The notes: generated from the sequence alone by a model not told the origin. Positions 33,584 to 44,785 are shown, counted from the stretch's first letter. The stretch: DNA of 64,000 bases from Muricea muricata (GCA_963855995.1 OY979727.1:8030446-8094445); one strand, 5' to 3'. Numbers and translations: made by a program.

Positions 33584-33904
33584 GTGAGATGTCTAAAACT
33601 GTGTGAAACTGTATTAGTTGTTTTAATTACCCTTTAAACATTTTCTTTATCATTGAATTGACTAACGAGATATCAATGTGCCAAATTAAAACTAAAACAT
33701 ACAGTATTATCTTAGTTGCACTAGGGTTATTTTCATCTTACCCTTTAAAAAATTCCACATTATACTGTTTCAAAATCACATATGAAACCATGTGATCATG
33801 CACATGTAAAATTCATGTGATTTATATATATTTTGCAACATGTGAAAGTTTTGTAAGGGGTATTTTAATGGTGTTGGGAATATATTTACAATGTTAATAG
33901 AGTT

Positions 33905-34403
33905 CCTAGCCACAAATTAGATATTCTACCAGATGTCTCACTTCCTATCTATTCCTAATGTTTTCGTGTCCGCGATTTTTCGGCTGATCACGAATTACAC
34001 ACGCGAGATGACGCAACCAGAGAGCACGAATTGCTCACGCAATGGCACTTGCCACGCTGACGTGTACTGCTTACGTGAGAGCACGAATTGGATTGGCAAG
34101 CGTAATGCACATTTTTTATTAGAAAAAAGATAGGGAAATGCAGAATTTTGGCAGTTAAACGGCGATTTTAGGCGCAACTACCTATTGATCTTTATTTTCT
34201 TGACGAATTTTACTGATAAATGATACGCTGCTTCTTTTTAGCAAGAAAGATTCACGCCACGCGAGCAAATCTGACGCGAGCAAATCTGCCGCGAGCAAGT
34301 CTGACGCGAGCAATCTGACGAAGGCTGACGCGAGCTCTTGAAAATCGCGGACATAAATTTTGCTTAGTGAGACATCTGTTAGAATATCTAATTTGTGTCC
34401 TAG
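33905..34403. mobile_element. ~490-bp MITE with 35-bp TIRs
   Basis: The left end CACAAATTAGATATTCTACC...AGATGTCTCAC is inverted at the right as GTGAGACATCTGTTAGAATA...TCTAATTTGTG. CCTAG occurs at both outer edges (33905-33909, 34399-34403) as a possible target duplication. The interior has four GACGCGAGCAAATCT-like tandem copies (34262-34320). No transposase. Confidence 0.75.
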
Positions 34404-35130
34404 CTAAGAATTATATTCGACCTTTAAAAATCACAAAATTCGTCCAACATTTTGTACGCAACAAGGGCTAAAACTATTAGACTACTTGACTTGTACTCAG
34501 GCTACGTAATTTATGCACTTAGCTATCTTTAATGCCCATGTATATATGCAGGACTCAATTATTTAACTAATTTACCAATGAATGTATGATCAATTAAACC
34601 TCGAAGTAAAAATGTTGGGCGCATACATCTGATGAAAGTAGTCATTAGTGTGATGGGCAACATTTTTGTCGTTCAAGCTGGGAGGTCAGGTTTTACACCT
34701 TGGACGGACTTCCACTCAGTCTTAAAGTAATTGAGGAGAAAGGGCTGCCTTTGTATTGACATCAGTAAGTGCCTGGCAACCCTTTCGTGTCTTCTCGGAC
34801 AAGGACGTTAAACCCTAAGTAAGTTAACTTGTTCGGTAAATCTGCTCCCCGAGAGCGAGGAACACAGTCATTTGAAAAAAATGAAACTGACTGTCAGCAC
34901 GTCTTATCGGCCTTGGGGCAGGTATTCTGAACGAGAGGAACAACGTTGTTGAATTGACTCACCACATGATTAATTACAATTATTTTTTGGCATTAATTAC
35001 AATCTCTATAGCAGTGCAATTAATTTATTTCAAAAGGGAAATAATAGCGAGGGTGAGAACTAAACTGTGTACTTGAAAATAACGTAAAATTCAATTGAAT
35101 GCCTGAGATACATGTACATGTTTTCCTTTT
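34404..35130. other. Intergenic with a possible SINE-like segment
   Basis: 34690-34910 contains CTCGGACAAGGACGTTAAAC and CCCTAAGTAAGTTAACTTG, which reads like an interspersed repeat body, but no second copy lies in the window to prove it. No gene is seen. Confidence 0.35.
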
Positions 35131-35212
35131 TAATCTGGCAGACATGACATATTGCGGATAACATTGTTAACTGTTGTATTGTTTACTGTGATTGATCTTC
35201 CATGGAGTGTAT

Positions 35213-35292
35213 ATGCATATCGTCTCGATCTTCATAATCTTGACAGTTGCCACATTTGTTGTTTCCCCAGTACAACGACAGTGTCTGTACGT
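35213..35292 (-). pseudogene. 3'-end remnant of a fourth actinoporin-like copy
   Basis: 35213-35292 matches the last ~70 bp of the three intact genes (minus strand: ACAAATGTGGCAACTGTCAA, then GATTATGAAGATCGAGACG). It is fused directly to the upstream leader sequence of the next repeat unit (GAATACTGCGTTTGTGTCAG, compare 37695-37720). The whole ~350-bp coding body and the intron are deleted. The unit still keeps its TATA element at 35448-35461. Confidence 0.8.
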
Positions 35293-35447
35293 GGGAATAC
35301 TGCGTTTGTGTCAGTAAATATTAATAATAGGTCAAAATAAAACATCCATGCAGAGAACCAGTAAGAAGCAAGTACGGCAGCTTGTTGTTGTTTAAATAAC
35401 CAATCGCGATCGGACGCCTTTATGGCTACATGCTAGGCACCTGTATC

Positions 35448-35461
35448 GTATATATACCCTT
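35448..35461 (-). promoter_or_regulatory. TATA element, unit 0 (orphaned promoter)
   Basis: The minus strand reads GGGTATATATACGATACAGG, matching the TATA elements at 37844 and 40387. Downstream of it lies only the 3' remnant at 35213-35292. Confidence 0.6.
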
Positions 35462-36305
35462 ACATTCAAGCACATTTTCAGTAAAGCATGGACTGTACTC
35501 AGGAATTAAGCTACGCTTAATGAAGGCGATACAGTGAATCACCTTAATGTGGCTCGATAGTCCAAATTATGGCACATTGTCATTGTACTTCTTTCAGCAT
35601 AAAATGTTTTATACAGGGTGTATAAAAAAACGGAGTCCTCAATTAAGATATAACGAATAGGTAGACGAAAATGTAGAATTTCAGCTTTCTAATGGTAGGT
35701 TATCAATTAATTTTTATATAATTTGTACTGAACAATCAAATTGTTACAATTAATCAACGTAGTCACCATTTCAAATGTGCACAAGTCCACGCCCTTTGTC
35801 TCATATCCAAGACAACTCTTCGAAAAAGTGCTGGGTCTTGTCGAAGAAAATTTCTCTTGTTATGTGTCTTGTTTCTCCGCAGATAATGTATGCTTTGTAA
35901 TGGCGTGCGATACACTTTGTCTTTGAGCTACCCCAAAGACAGTAATCTCAAGGTGGAAGATCGGTTGAAATAATCTCAGCCCTCCAACAATAGTTTTTAT
36001 TTTGAAATGTTTCAACAGTGAATATTGTCTCTGCAGTTGTTGATTTTGACATGATGCTTTGCGATTGAAAACTTGTAAACACAAGCCTTTAACATTCTTA
36101 AATTTTGCCTTACGTCCTAAAGGACTCAAGTATCTTAAAGTAGGCGCTTGCAGTAAATTCCTGTTTATGTTCACATCAAAACCTTTCTTCATTTCCAATG
36201 AATGTTCAAGTGAATTTAGACTTTAATGACCTTATTACACAATGGAATTATACAGTAAAGAAACATGAATCAAGGTGTGGATAACATAGTGTTTATGCAT
36301 ATAGT

Positions 36306-36731
36306 CTAGCTCCTCATAATCTTGACTGTTGCCACATTTGTTGTTCCCCCACTGCAACGACAGCGACAGGTCACAGCTATACCACCAATAGAAAATGAAA
36401 CATTAAATGAGCTGTAGTCGTGATTCTCCATGTCATCCCACACCTCTCTGCCAGAAATGCCAACTCCCAGCTTGTTCGTTCCTACGCTAGGATTGCTGAA
36501 GCCGAAAGTGACTTGGGTGTGGTTCATTGTATATGTAACCGTACCACTGCAGCCGGCAAGTGCCCAATCTCTTTCGTAACATAACACATCCAGTTTCGCT
36601 CCATCTGGGACACTGCTTGGCCATTCGTAGCCATCAGCAAGTCTTCCGCTGTCAAACCAGGTAGATGGATGATGCATTGTCACTCCAGAGTGATTCTCGA
36701 TCATTAAATGCACACTGTGTTGCTTCACCAT
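36306..36731 (-). CDS. Actinoporin-superfamily-like protein, copy 1
   Basis: 141 codons. SVHLMIENHSG, STWFDSGR, VPDGAKLDVLCYERD, GCSGTVTYTM, VTFGFSNPSVGTNKLGVG and NVATVKI give an all-beta sandwich that resembles the actinoporin/fungal-lectin fold class. Full actinoporins are ~175 residues with an N-terminal amphipathic helix and an aromatic membrane-binding patch; both are absent, and five cysteines (51, 61, 122, 124, 126) are atypical. A soluble, lectin-like or non-lytic member is therefore more likely than a pore former. No signal peptide in this exon. GTTTTTAGA just before the ATG looks like a splice acceptor; a conserved donor GTAAGT at 37633 (minus) suggests an upstream leader exon across a ~0.9-kb intron. 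Family assignment is inference. Confidence 0.6.
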   Translation of the reverse strand: MVKQHSVHLMIENHSGVTMHHPSTWFDSGRLADGYEWPSSVPDGAKLDVLCYERDWALAGCSGTVTYTMNHTQVTFGFSNPSVGTNKLGVGISGREVWDDMENHDYSSFNVSFSIGGIAVTCRCRCSGGTTNVATVKIMRS

Positions 36732-37633
36732 TCTAAAAACTTTATGATAAAATTTTGTAAGTCTTTTAAAATGCGTTAAAATTCCAGCATGCTTCAGATC
36801 TAGATAATTATGATCAACATAATTAATTTTGTCAACTATGTGCGTATATTGTTTGATGCAGCCAGGAATGGGATCAACATAATGTGTTTACATGCATGCC
36901 GGGTACAGATCGTAAATGGCGTCAGCTATTAAAATAAACTTCTGTCATTGCGTTTCTAAGCTGTTGTCATAGCCGAGATTTTACCCCATTGTAAAAGAAA
37001 ATTCGCAAAAACGATTTAATATGGAAGTGAAGTTACGAATTAAATCACCACTATATACAGTTAAAAAGACCAGGCTTTTAGCTTTTGATTGTCATCACTT
37101 TTGTGAAATTTCAAGAAAAATGGAGCAAGTACGAATCAAATGTAAATAGCGGGTCGAAATCGCATATTTTCACCTCATAGCATTACTAACGAGCTTACGG
37201 ACAAAATCCTTTGCCATAGAAACTTTACTGGTGTTTCTACAACATTAAACTCAATTGCTATTCAAACCAATTAATCAACCGTCAATATGTTACTCATAAC
37301 AATGTATACGCGTTGGACTAGGATGTTTTTAATCCAGTCCATACCATTACTAAGATTGATTTTTCAGTGTCCAAACGTAAAAACTAGTGACAATGCGACT
37401 AAAACCTTTTAAAACCGTGCGCTATTGGTAGAGTTGTGGGAAATGTAGCCAATGAATTCGTGCAAAAGTTCTTTCGCTTCTAACAAATTCATATTTCGCA
37501 TCAATTTTCGGCGATACGATTTTGCGCCCACCAACAACATGTATGTACCTAATTTAATTGAAGTTAACGCTTCGCGCTGGAGACCATAAGAAAACAATCC
37601 TTCAAATTTAGTTTTAAACTGTGATATACTTAC

Positions 37634-37812
37634 TAAAAATTTTTCCAGCAACTGCGTTGTCTGCATCAAGCTCTTTCGTTTTGTAAAATACCTGGAAATG
37701 CTGCGTTTGTGTCAATAAATATAGATAGAATGTCGAAATAAAACATCCATGCAGAGAGCCAGTAAAAAGCAAGTACGGCAGCGTTGCTTTTCGGATAACC
37801 AATCGCGATCGG
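37634..37812 (-). other. Putative leader exon of copy 1
   Basis: Conserved in all units, it ends TTGCTGGAAAAATTTTTA/GTAAGT and starts ~30 bp below the TATA element. The reading frames do not join in phase to the ATG exon, so it is probably 5' UTR; a coding leader cannot be excluded. Confidence 0.45.
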
Positions 37813-37843
37813 ATGTTTTTATGGCTACATGCTAGCCACCTGT

Positions 37844-37856
37844 ATCATATATACCC
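37844..37856 (-). promoter_or_regulatory. TATA element of copy 1
   Basis: The minus strand reads GGGTATATATGATACAGG, conserved in units 0, 1 and 2 and placed ~200 bp above the leader-exon donor at 37633. Confidence 0.6.
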
Positions 37857-38829
37857 TTTCGTACATGCATGCAACTTCAAGCACATTTTCAGCAAAACAT
37901 GGACTGTACTCATGAATTAAGCTCCGCTTAGTGAAGGCGATACAGTGAATCACCTTAAAATGACTCGATAGTCGAAATCATGGCACATTGTACTTCTTTC
38001 ACGACAGAATGTTTTACACAGGGTGGTGTATGAAAAAACCGTAGTTCTCAATTAAGATATAAATTTCAAACCGAAAATGTGGAATTTCAGCTTTCCAATG
38101 GTAGTTTATCTATCGAATTTTATATAATTTGTACTGAACAATATTTATCTAAACAAGCGCGGTTGGAAAAGTAAAATATGTAGATGGATGCAATTTACTC
38201 GGTTAAAATTGTTGCTCCAGTTAATCAACGTAGCCACGATTTCCAATATGCACAAGTCCGCACCCTTTGTCTCATATCCAAGACAACCCTTCGAAGAAGT
38301 TCTAGGTTTTGTCGAGGAAGATTTCTCTTGTTCTGTGCGTTGTTTCTCAGATAATTTATGCTTTGTAATGGCGTGCGATACACTTTGCCTTTGAGCTACC
38401 CCAAAGACAGTAATCTCAAAGTGGAAGATCGATTGAAATGATCACATCACTTCAACCATGGTTTTTATTTTAAAATATGTTTCACCAGTGAATGCTGTCT
38501 CTGCATTTGTTAAATTTGACATGATGCTTTGCGATTGAAAACTTTTGAACACAAGCCTTTAACATCCTTAAATTTTGTCTTATGTCCCAAGGGACTTCCT
38601 AAACCAATATTTCGAAGTATCTTAAAATAGTCGCTTGTATGTAGTAAATCAAAACCTTTTTTCATTTCCAATGAATGTTCAAGTGAATTTAGACTTTAAT
38701 TAATGACCTTATTACACAATGGAATTATACAGCAAAGAAGCATGATATATTAGTTAATTATTAAAAGATCTTTCGAGTTCTGTGTCCTATGAATCAAGGT
38801 GTGGATAACCTAGTGTTTATGCATATAGT

Positions 38830-39255
38830 CTAGCTCCTCATAATCTTTACTGTTGCCACATTTGTTTCACCCCCACTGCAACGACAGTGACAGGTCACAG
38901 CTATATCACCAATAGAAAATGAAACATTAAATGGGCTGTAGTCGTGATTCTCCATGTCATCCCACACCTCTCTGCCAGAAATGCCAACTCCCAGCTTGTT
39001 CGTTCCTACGCTAGGATTGCTGAAGCCGAAAGTAACTTGGGTGTGGTTCATTGTATATGTAACCGTACCACTGCAGCCGGCAAGTGCCCAATCTCTTTCG
39101 TAGCATAACACATCCAGTTTCGCTCCATCTGGGACACTGCTTGGCCATTCGTAGCCATCAGCAAGTCTTCCGCTGTCAAACCAGGTAGATGGATGATGCA
39201 TTGTCACTCCAGAGTGATTTTCGATCATTAAATGCACACTATGTTGCTTCACCAT
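38830..39255 (-). CDS. Actinoporin-superfamily-like protein, copy 2
   Basis: 141 codons, differing from copy 1 at only four residues, all in the C-terminal third (positions 107, 117, 123, 130). The same five cysteines and motifs are present. Near identity of coding and surrounding sequence points to recent duplication or gene conversion. The same acceptor-like TTTTTAGA or TTTAGA precedes the ATG; the donor is at 40179 and TATA at 40387. Function as for copy 1: a soluble beta-sandwich, lectin-like or toxin-related, unproven. Confidence 0.6.
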   Translation of the reverse strand: MVKQHSVHLMIENHSGVTMHHPSTWFDSGRLADGYEWPSSVPDGAKLDVLCYERDWALAGCSGTVTYTMNHTQVTFGFSNPSVGTNKLGVGISGREVWDDMENHDYSPFNVSFSIGDIAVTCHCRCSGGETNVATVKIMRS

Positions 39256-40386
39256 TCTAAAAACATTATGATAAAATTTTGTAAGTCTTTTAAAATTCGT
39301 TAAAATTCCAGCATGCTTCAGATCTAGATAATTATGATCAACATAATTAATTTTGTCAACTATGTGCGTATATTGTTTGATGCAGCCAGGAATGGGATCA
39401 ACATAACGTGTTTATATGCCAAATACGGATCATAAATGGCATCAGCTATTAAAATGAACTTCTGTCATGACGTTGAGCGTGTTCCGGGCATCTATTGAAA
39501 ATGATTTGCGTTTCTAAGCTGTTGTCATAGCCGAGGTTTACTCCATTGTGAAGGAAATTCGCAAAAATGATTTATTCAAAATGCAAGCGAAGTTACGAAT
39601 TAAGCAACCATTATATATAGTTAGAAAGACCAGGCTTTTAGCTTTTGATTGTCATCACTTTTGTGAAATTTCAAGAAAAATGAAGCAAATACGAATCAAA
39701 TGTAAATAGCGGGTCGAAATCGCATATTTTCACCTCGTAGCTTTATTAACGAGCTTACAGACAAAATCCTTTGCCATAGAAACTTTACTAGTGTTTAATC
39801 TACAAAATTAAACTGAATTAATCAACCGTAGATATGTTACTCACAACAATGTATACGCGTTGGACTAGGATATTTTTTTAATCCTGTCCGTACCACTAAT
39901 AACATAGATTTTTCAGGGACCAAATGTAAAAACTAGTGACAATACAACTAAAACCCGTTAAAACCGTGTGCTATTGGTAGAATTGTGTGAAATGTAGCAA
40001 ATGAAATCGTGCAAAGGTACTTTCGCTTCTGCCAAATTCATATTTCGCATCAATTTTCGGCGATACGTTTTTTGCGCCCACCAACAACATGTCACTAATT
40101 TAATTGAAGTTAACGCTTCGCGCTGAAGACCATAAGAAAATAATTCTTCAAATTTAGTTTTAAACTGTGATATACTTACTAAAAATTTTCACAGCAACTG
40201 CGTTGTCTGCATCAAGCTCTTTCGTTTTGTAAAATACCTGGAAATGCTGCATTTGTGTCAATAAATATAGATAGAATGTCGAAATAAAACATCCATGCAG
40301 AGAGCCAGTAAAAAGCAAGTACGATAGCGTTGCTTTTCAGATAACCAATCGCGATCGGATGTTTTTGTGGCTACATGCTAGCAATC

Positions 40387-40401
40387 TGTATCATATATAC
40401 C
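40387..40401 (-). promoter_or_regulatory. TATA element of copy 2
   Basis: Minus strand GGGTATATATGATACAG, as in units 0 and 1. No equivalent was seen above the copy 3 leader near 43240. Confidence 0.6.
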
Positions 40402-41250
40402 CTTTCGTACATGCATGCAACTTCAAGCACATTTCCAGCAAAACATGGACTGTACTGATGAATTAAGCTCCGCTTAGTGAAGGCGATACAGTGAATCACC
40501 TTAAAATGACTCGATAGTCGAAATCATGGCACATTGCACTTCTTTCACGAGAGAATGTTTTATATGGTGTATGATGGTGTATGAAAAAACGTAGTTCTCG
40601 ATTAAGATATAAATTTCAAAACGAAAATGTCGAATTTCATCTTTCTAATGGTAGTTTATCTATTAAATTTTATATAATTTGTACTGAACAATATTTATCT
40701 ACACAAGCGCGGTTGGAAAAGTAAAATATGCAGATGGATGCAATTTACTCGGTTAAAATTGTTGCTCCAGTTAATCAACTTAGCCACGATTTCCAATATG
40801 CACAAGTCCGTACCCTTTCTCTCATATCCAAGACAACCCTTCGAAGAAGTTCTGGGTCTTGTCGAAGAAGATTTCTCTTGTTTTGTGCCTTGTTTCTCAG
40901 ATAATTTATGTTGTCTCTGCATTTGTTAAATTTGACATGATCATGATGCTTTGCCATTGAAAACTTTTGAACACAAGCCTTTAAAATCCTTAAATTTTGC
41001 CTTACGTCCCAAGGGACTTCCTAAACCAATATTTCGAAGTATCTTAAGATAGGCGCTTGTATGTAGTAAATCAAAAACTTTCTTCATTTCCAATGAATGT
41101 TCAAGTGAATTTAGACTTTAATTAATGACCTTATTACACAATGGAATTATACAGTAAAGAAACATGATATATTAGTTAATTATTAAAGGATCTTTCAAGT
41201 TCTCTGTTCATGAATTAAGGTGTGGATAACCTAGTGTTTATGCATATAGT

Positions 41251-41676
41251 CTAGCTCCTCGTAATCTTTACTGTTGCCACATTTGTTTCACCCCCACTGC
41301 AACGACAGTGACAGGTCACATCTCTCCCACCAATAGAAAGTGAAACATCAAATGGGCTGTAACCGTGACTCTCCATGTCCTTCCACACCTGCCTGCCAGA
41401 AGTGCCAACTCCCAGTTTGTTCGTTCCAACGCTAGGATTGCTGAATCCAAAAGTGACTGAGGTATAGTCCATTGTATATGTAACCGTTCCACTGCAGCCT
41501 GCTGCTGACCAATGTCTTTCATAGCATAGCACATCCAGTTTCGCTCCATCTGGGACGCTGTTTGGCCAATCGAAGCCATCAGCAACTCTTCCGCTGTCAA
41601 ACCATTCACCTGCAAGCTTCATTGTCGCTCCAGAATGATTCTCAATCATCAAATGTATACTGTGTAACTTCACCAT
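41251..41676 (-). CDS. Actinoporin-superfamily-like protein, copy 3
   Basis: 141 codons, roughly 80 percent identical to copies 1 and 2 by eye. All five cysteines and the PSVGTNKLGVG loop are kept, while differences cluster in the surface-like segment 19-36 (KLAGEW in place of HHPSTW) and at 98-120. Conserved length and no stop codons suggest selection on the protein. TTTTAGA again precedes the ATG; the putative donor is at 43122. Its presumed intron carries an 0.84-kb MITE and its upstream region lacks the TATA element of the other copies, so its expression may differ. Confidence 0.6.
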   Translation of the reverse strand: MVKLHSIHLMIENHSGATMKLAGEWFDSGRVADGFDWPNSVPDGAKLDVLCYERHWSAAGCSGTVTYTMDYTSVTFGFSNPSVGTNKLGVGTSGRQVWKDMESHGYSPFDVSLSIGGRDVTCHCRCSGGETNVATVKITRS

Positions 41677-41810
41677 TCTAAAAGCTTTATGATATAATTG
41701 TGTAAGTTGTATAATTTATTTCTACATTTAAGAGATTTGAAACTAGTTCCAATATTCTTCGAGAACTAGATATGTCATATGTTCGGTTCTTCATTCGAGC
41801 TAACGGACCA

Positions 41811-42654
41811 GTGAACTCTATATAAATTTCTGGAACGTGGTCTTGGCCGCCATCTTTAAAGCCAAGTTGAAGGCCGCCATTTTATTATTATTATTATCAT
41901 GATATTTAGCCAGGATACCAACATCACCGAAGTGTTTTTCAGTTGGATCCTGCAATTATAAATATTACATGAACATTGATAATTAGATATATACAAAGGC
42001 ATGACATACAACATGTTTCTATCATTTACAATATTATATAAACTTAGTACATTAATTATTACATTAAAATAAACATGGTACACTAAAATTCACGAACAAC
42101 AAGTACACAACACATTACATTACATTACAAAATGATACGATACAATACGACACAATGTGTAACATTGAATATAATAGAATTCAATTAGTAATAAATTAAA
42201 TAACCAGATCCCCACACAGTGTTCACCCGAACACAAAAAAAAAGAGGAAAAACCTTGAGATCGAGGTGCAAAAATAGAAAAAGCCTACTGAAAATATCTG
42301 CATTTAGTGAACAGAAATAAGGGACCCGGATATTATCTCTCAATTGTACTACTTCTCAGATAAGCTTTGAAGCTATGGAGTGTACTAGCGTTTTTTGGTC
42401 TAAATTGTTAAAGTTTAACAAGGAGCCACCAGGTTGTCACAAAAGTCACCCATTTAATTTTCAAACGCAGTTTTCAACCCTAATTAGCGCCCTTTTAGCT
42501 CTGTGTTAAGTCTAGAAGATATTTGTCTATTCTAGGGTTAAAAACAGCGTTTGAAAATTAGTGACCTGTTGCTTCTTGTTATCAATGGCGGCCTTCAACT
42601 TGGCTTCAAGGACGGCGGCCAAGTTATCTTTCCAGGTATAATTACATAGAGTTC
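41811..42654. mobile_element. MITE with long TIRs inside copy 3 intron
   Basis: CTTGGCCGCCATCTTTAAAG (41842) is inverted as CTTCAAGGACGGCGGCCAAG (ending 42623), continuing inwards over GCCAAGTTGAAGGCCGCCAT. The inversion extends outwards with more mismatches to GTGAACTCTAT / ATAGAGTTCA. Total ~840 bp, AT-rich interior with ATTACATTACATT tracts, no transposase. Confidence 0.8.
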
Positions 42655-43509
42655 ATTGTTACGGACCCAAAACTTGAGTGGTTTTTCCACAAAATTTAAA
42701 CTGATACTGATATTTAACATGCCAACTCACAAGGAGCATATTAACCGTGAATATGTTATTTGACCACAATGCGTACGCATTGGTCTAGGATGTTTTAATT
42801 CCAGTTCTTATCACGGCTAAATTAAAATCGACGTTTCGTTGTCCAAGCGCAAAAGGTAGACAGTCAACTTCAATAACTTAATTCTGAAGTATAAACATGC
42901 GCTAGTGGAAGAATGTGTGAAAAGGTAGCAAACGAGAACGAACAAAATTGCTTTCGCTTCCGGGAATTGATACCGTTGTTAATCAATCTGCGGCGAAATT
43001 GGCGTTCAGCGATATTTCTTCTCTATTTGCGCTAGCTAACAACGTGTTCTTAATTATTGGTACTCCGCGTTCAATACCATTCGAAAAGGCTTCTTGAAAC
43101 TTAGTTTTATAAAGATACTTACTAGAAATCTCCGCAGCAACCGTGCTCTCATGACAAGCTCTTTCGTTTTGTGAAATACCTGGAAATGCTTCCTTTTTAT
43201 CAATGAATATTATATTACAAAATAAAGCACACAAGGAGCCAAAGGGAGCTTAAGGTCGACAACGCAGCTACTTCAGGGACGCAGTGTCAATGAATTAGTG
43301 TAGGAAGGTTTTTTGAATTTGGCTATCGTAATAACCGCGTTCGGAGGTTTTTTGGTAACTTGCAAACTGTTTTGTCCGTGAAAACGATGTGTCGTCTGTT
43401 ATCAGAAGGATTTACTTAAACGTGGACAGGATTGGACAGGACCCGTTTACGAAAACATAAATTAAACTCGTGACGTAATGATTAGAAAAATGCACTTGGC
43501 CTATAAAGG

Positions 43510-43588
43510 TCAGATGGATTCAAATTCCACTCGAGACAACGAATTTTTGGTTGTTTTCAGCAGTGTCAGATACATTGATATGAATCCA
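43510..43588 (+). mobile_element. Fragment of tRNA-derived SINE
   Basis: GATTCAAATTCCACTCGAGA followed by ACAACGAATTTTTGG and CAGTGTCAGATACATTGATA matches the 3' half of the SINE at 23872-24000. The head is not recognisable. Confidence 0.65.
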
Positions 43589-44006
43589 GTTTTCCTTTCT
43601 TTGAAAATGGATCAGAAATAGAACTATAGAAATATACCATGCACTGGACTGGTTTGGTAAATCAACAAGCAGACTTGGTTGTAAATATCCAGAGAAAGTT
43701 AGAGATTAATTATTTATCGCTATAATATTTATATAATATTAAATACCATTTTCTCAGTGGTGGAAGTTTATCGTATCAGTCTTATTGTTAGGAAGGGGTA
43801 TGTGAACCAGTCACTTTCAACCAGTCACGTAGTTAATTAACGTGTGTAGTAAGTGAACTTAACTAAATAAAATTTATGCTCCTACGAAGAAACAAGTATG
43901 AAATTGTTTATTAAAAAACGAGTTTTTTATTGTAAATGAAAGAATAAATACAGTTGACTGCGCATTTCAGGAACTGAAAATGACGACCAAACGCGCTTTC
44001 TGCAAA

Positions 44007-44355
44007 TGGACCATTCCCCAATTACACAAACTTTTAAATTTGAAAACAATTTTAGCACAGTTGGAAAGAGCTTCCTAAATTTAGTGAAATTGTGAAATTT
44101 GGTTGTAAATTTGGAAAGTAAAATACTTTTGTATTACGCGGGAAAAAGCGTTACCGCATTTCCCCATAGTGGTAACGCTTTTACGTTCGCAATAAAAAAG
44201 TATACAAAATTTGCAAACTGTACAGGACTATATTTTCGACATTTTACAATATTTTGCAACCAAACTTCACAATTTCACTAAATTTAGAAAGCTCTTTCCA
44301 ACTGTGCTAAAATTGTTTTCGAATTTAAAAGTTTGTCTAATTGGGGAATGGTCCA
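44007..44355. repeat. Palindromic MITE, copy 2
   Basis: TGGACCATTCCCCAATTACA at the left and its complement ending GGGGAATGGTCCA at the right; the arms continue through TTTTAGCACAGTTGGAAAGAG. The centre has GCGTTACC/GGTAACGC. Same family as 858-1238. Confidence 0.9.
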
Positions 44356-44785
44356 TTCCACCATTTTCAGCGAGTTAGCTAGACATGAATCTGTTATCGG
44401 GGCTCCCATCAAACCACTGACGTGCAAATTCAACTTATTCCGGTAAAGAAAATACAATTGGTAATTTCCAAACCCTTGTCTCCAAACAGTGCGAGGAGGG
44501 AAGGAAGTCAGTTGCTTGTTTTGACAAAAACTTGTGTGTGTTTCGTATAGACCTACGTTTCGCTACCTTGTACATTTTGGGCTGGGACGTTGGAAAGGCG
44601 AAACGTGGGTTTATATTCAGACTAAGAAAAGCTCTCTTCTTTCAAAAATGAGTCAATCTAGTCTAGTAAAGAGAGATGGTTCGGGGCACGTGTGGGGTTT
44701 AGTGACAAGGTGGTCCGACAACCTGCGAATGGTCTCTGAACTAGTGTTCCTCTTACTGTATTTTAGCATTGAACAATTGAGTCCA

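Larger units (their letters stand above)
35340..37739. repeat. Tandem unit 1 of the actinoporin-like array
   Basis: A ~2.4-kb unit starting at AAACATCCATGCAGAGA. The same order (leader, TATA, downstream flank, CDS, intron) recurs at 37740-40285 and from 40286. The ORFs on the plus strand at 35741, 38188 and 40738 are the same non-coding flank in each unit. Confidence 0.85.
37740..40285. repeat. Tandem unit 2 of the actinoporin-like array
   Basis: A ~2.55-kb unit, very similar to unit 1 along its whole length with small indels (for example 38627-38640 and 38745-38790). Confidence 0.85.
40286..43240. repeat. Tandem unit 3, interrupted by a MITE
   Basis: Same flank and CDS as units 1 and 2 up to ~41750. 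After the insertion at 41811-42654, homology resumes at ~42740 (ACGCATTGGTCTAGGATGTT) through the leader exon near 43123-43234. More diverged than units 1 and 2. Confidence 0.75.

Noticed and set aside
37409-37802. ORFs over the copy 1 leader and intron (also 42983-43234)
   Set aside because: They cross the conserved GTAAGT donor and are not preserved as frames between units, so I treat the region as leader exon plus intron.
35741-40929. Plus-strand ORFs at 35741, 38188 and 40738 with similar peptides
   Set aside because: Their similarity reflects the tandem duplication; frames shift or end differently between units, so there is no sign of protein-level selection.
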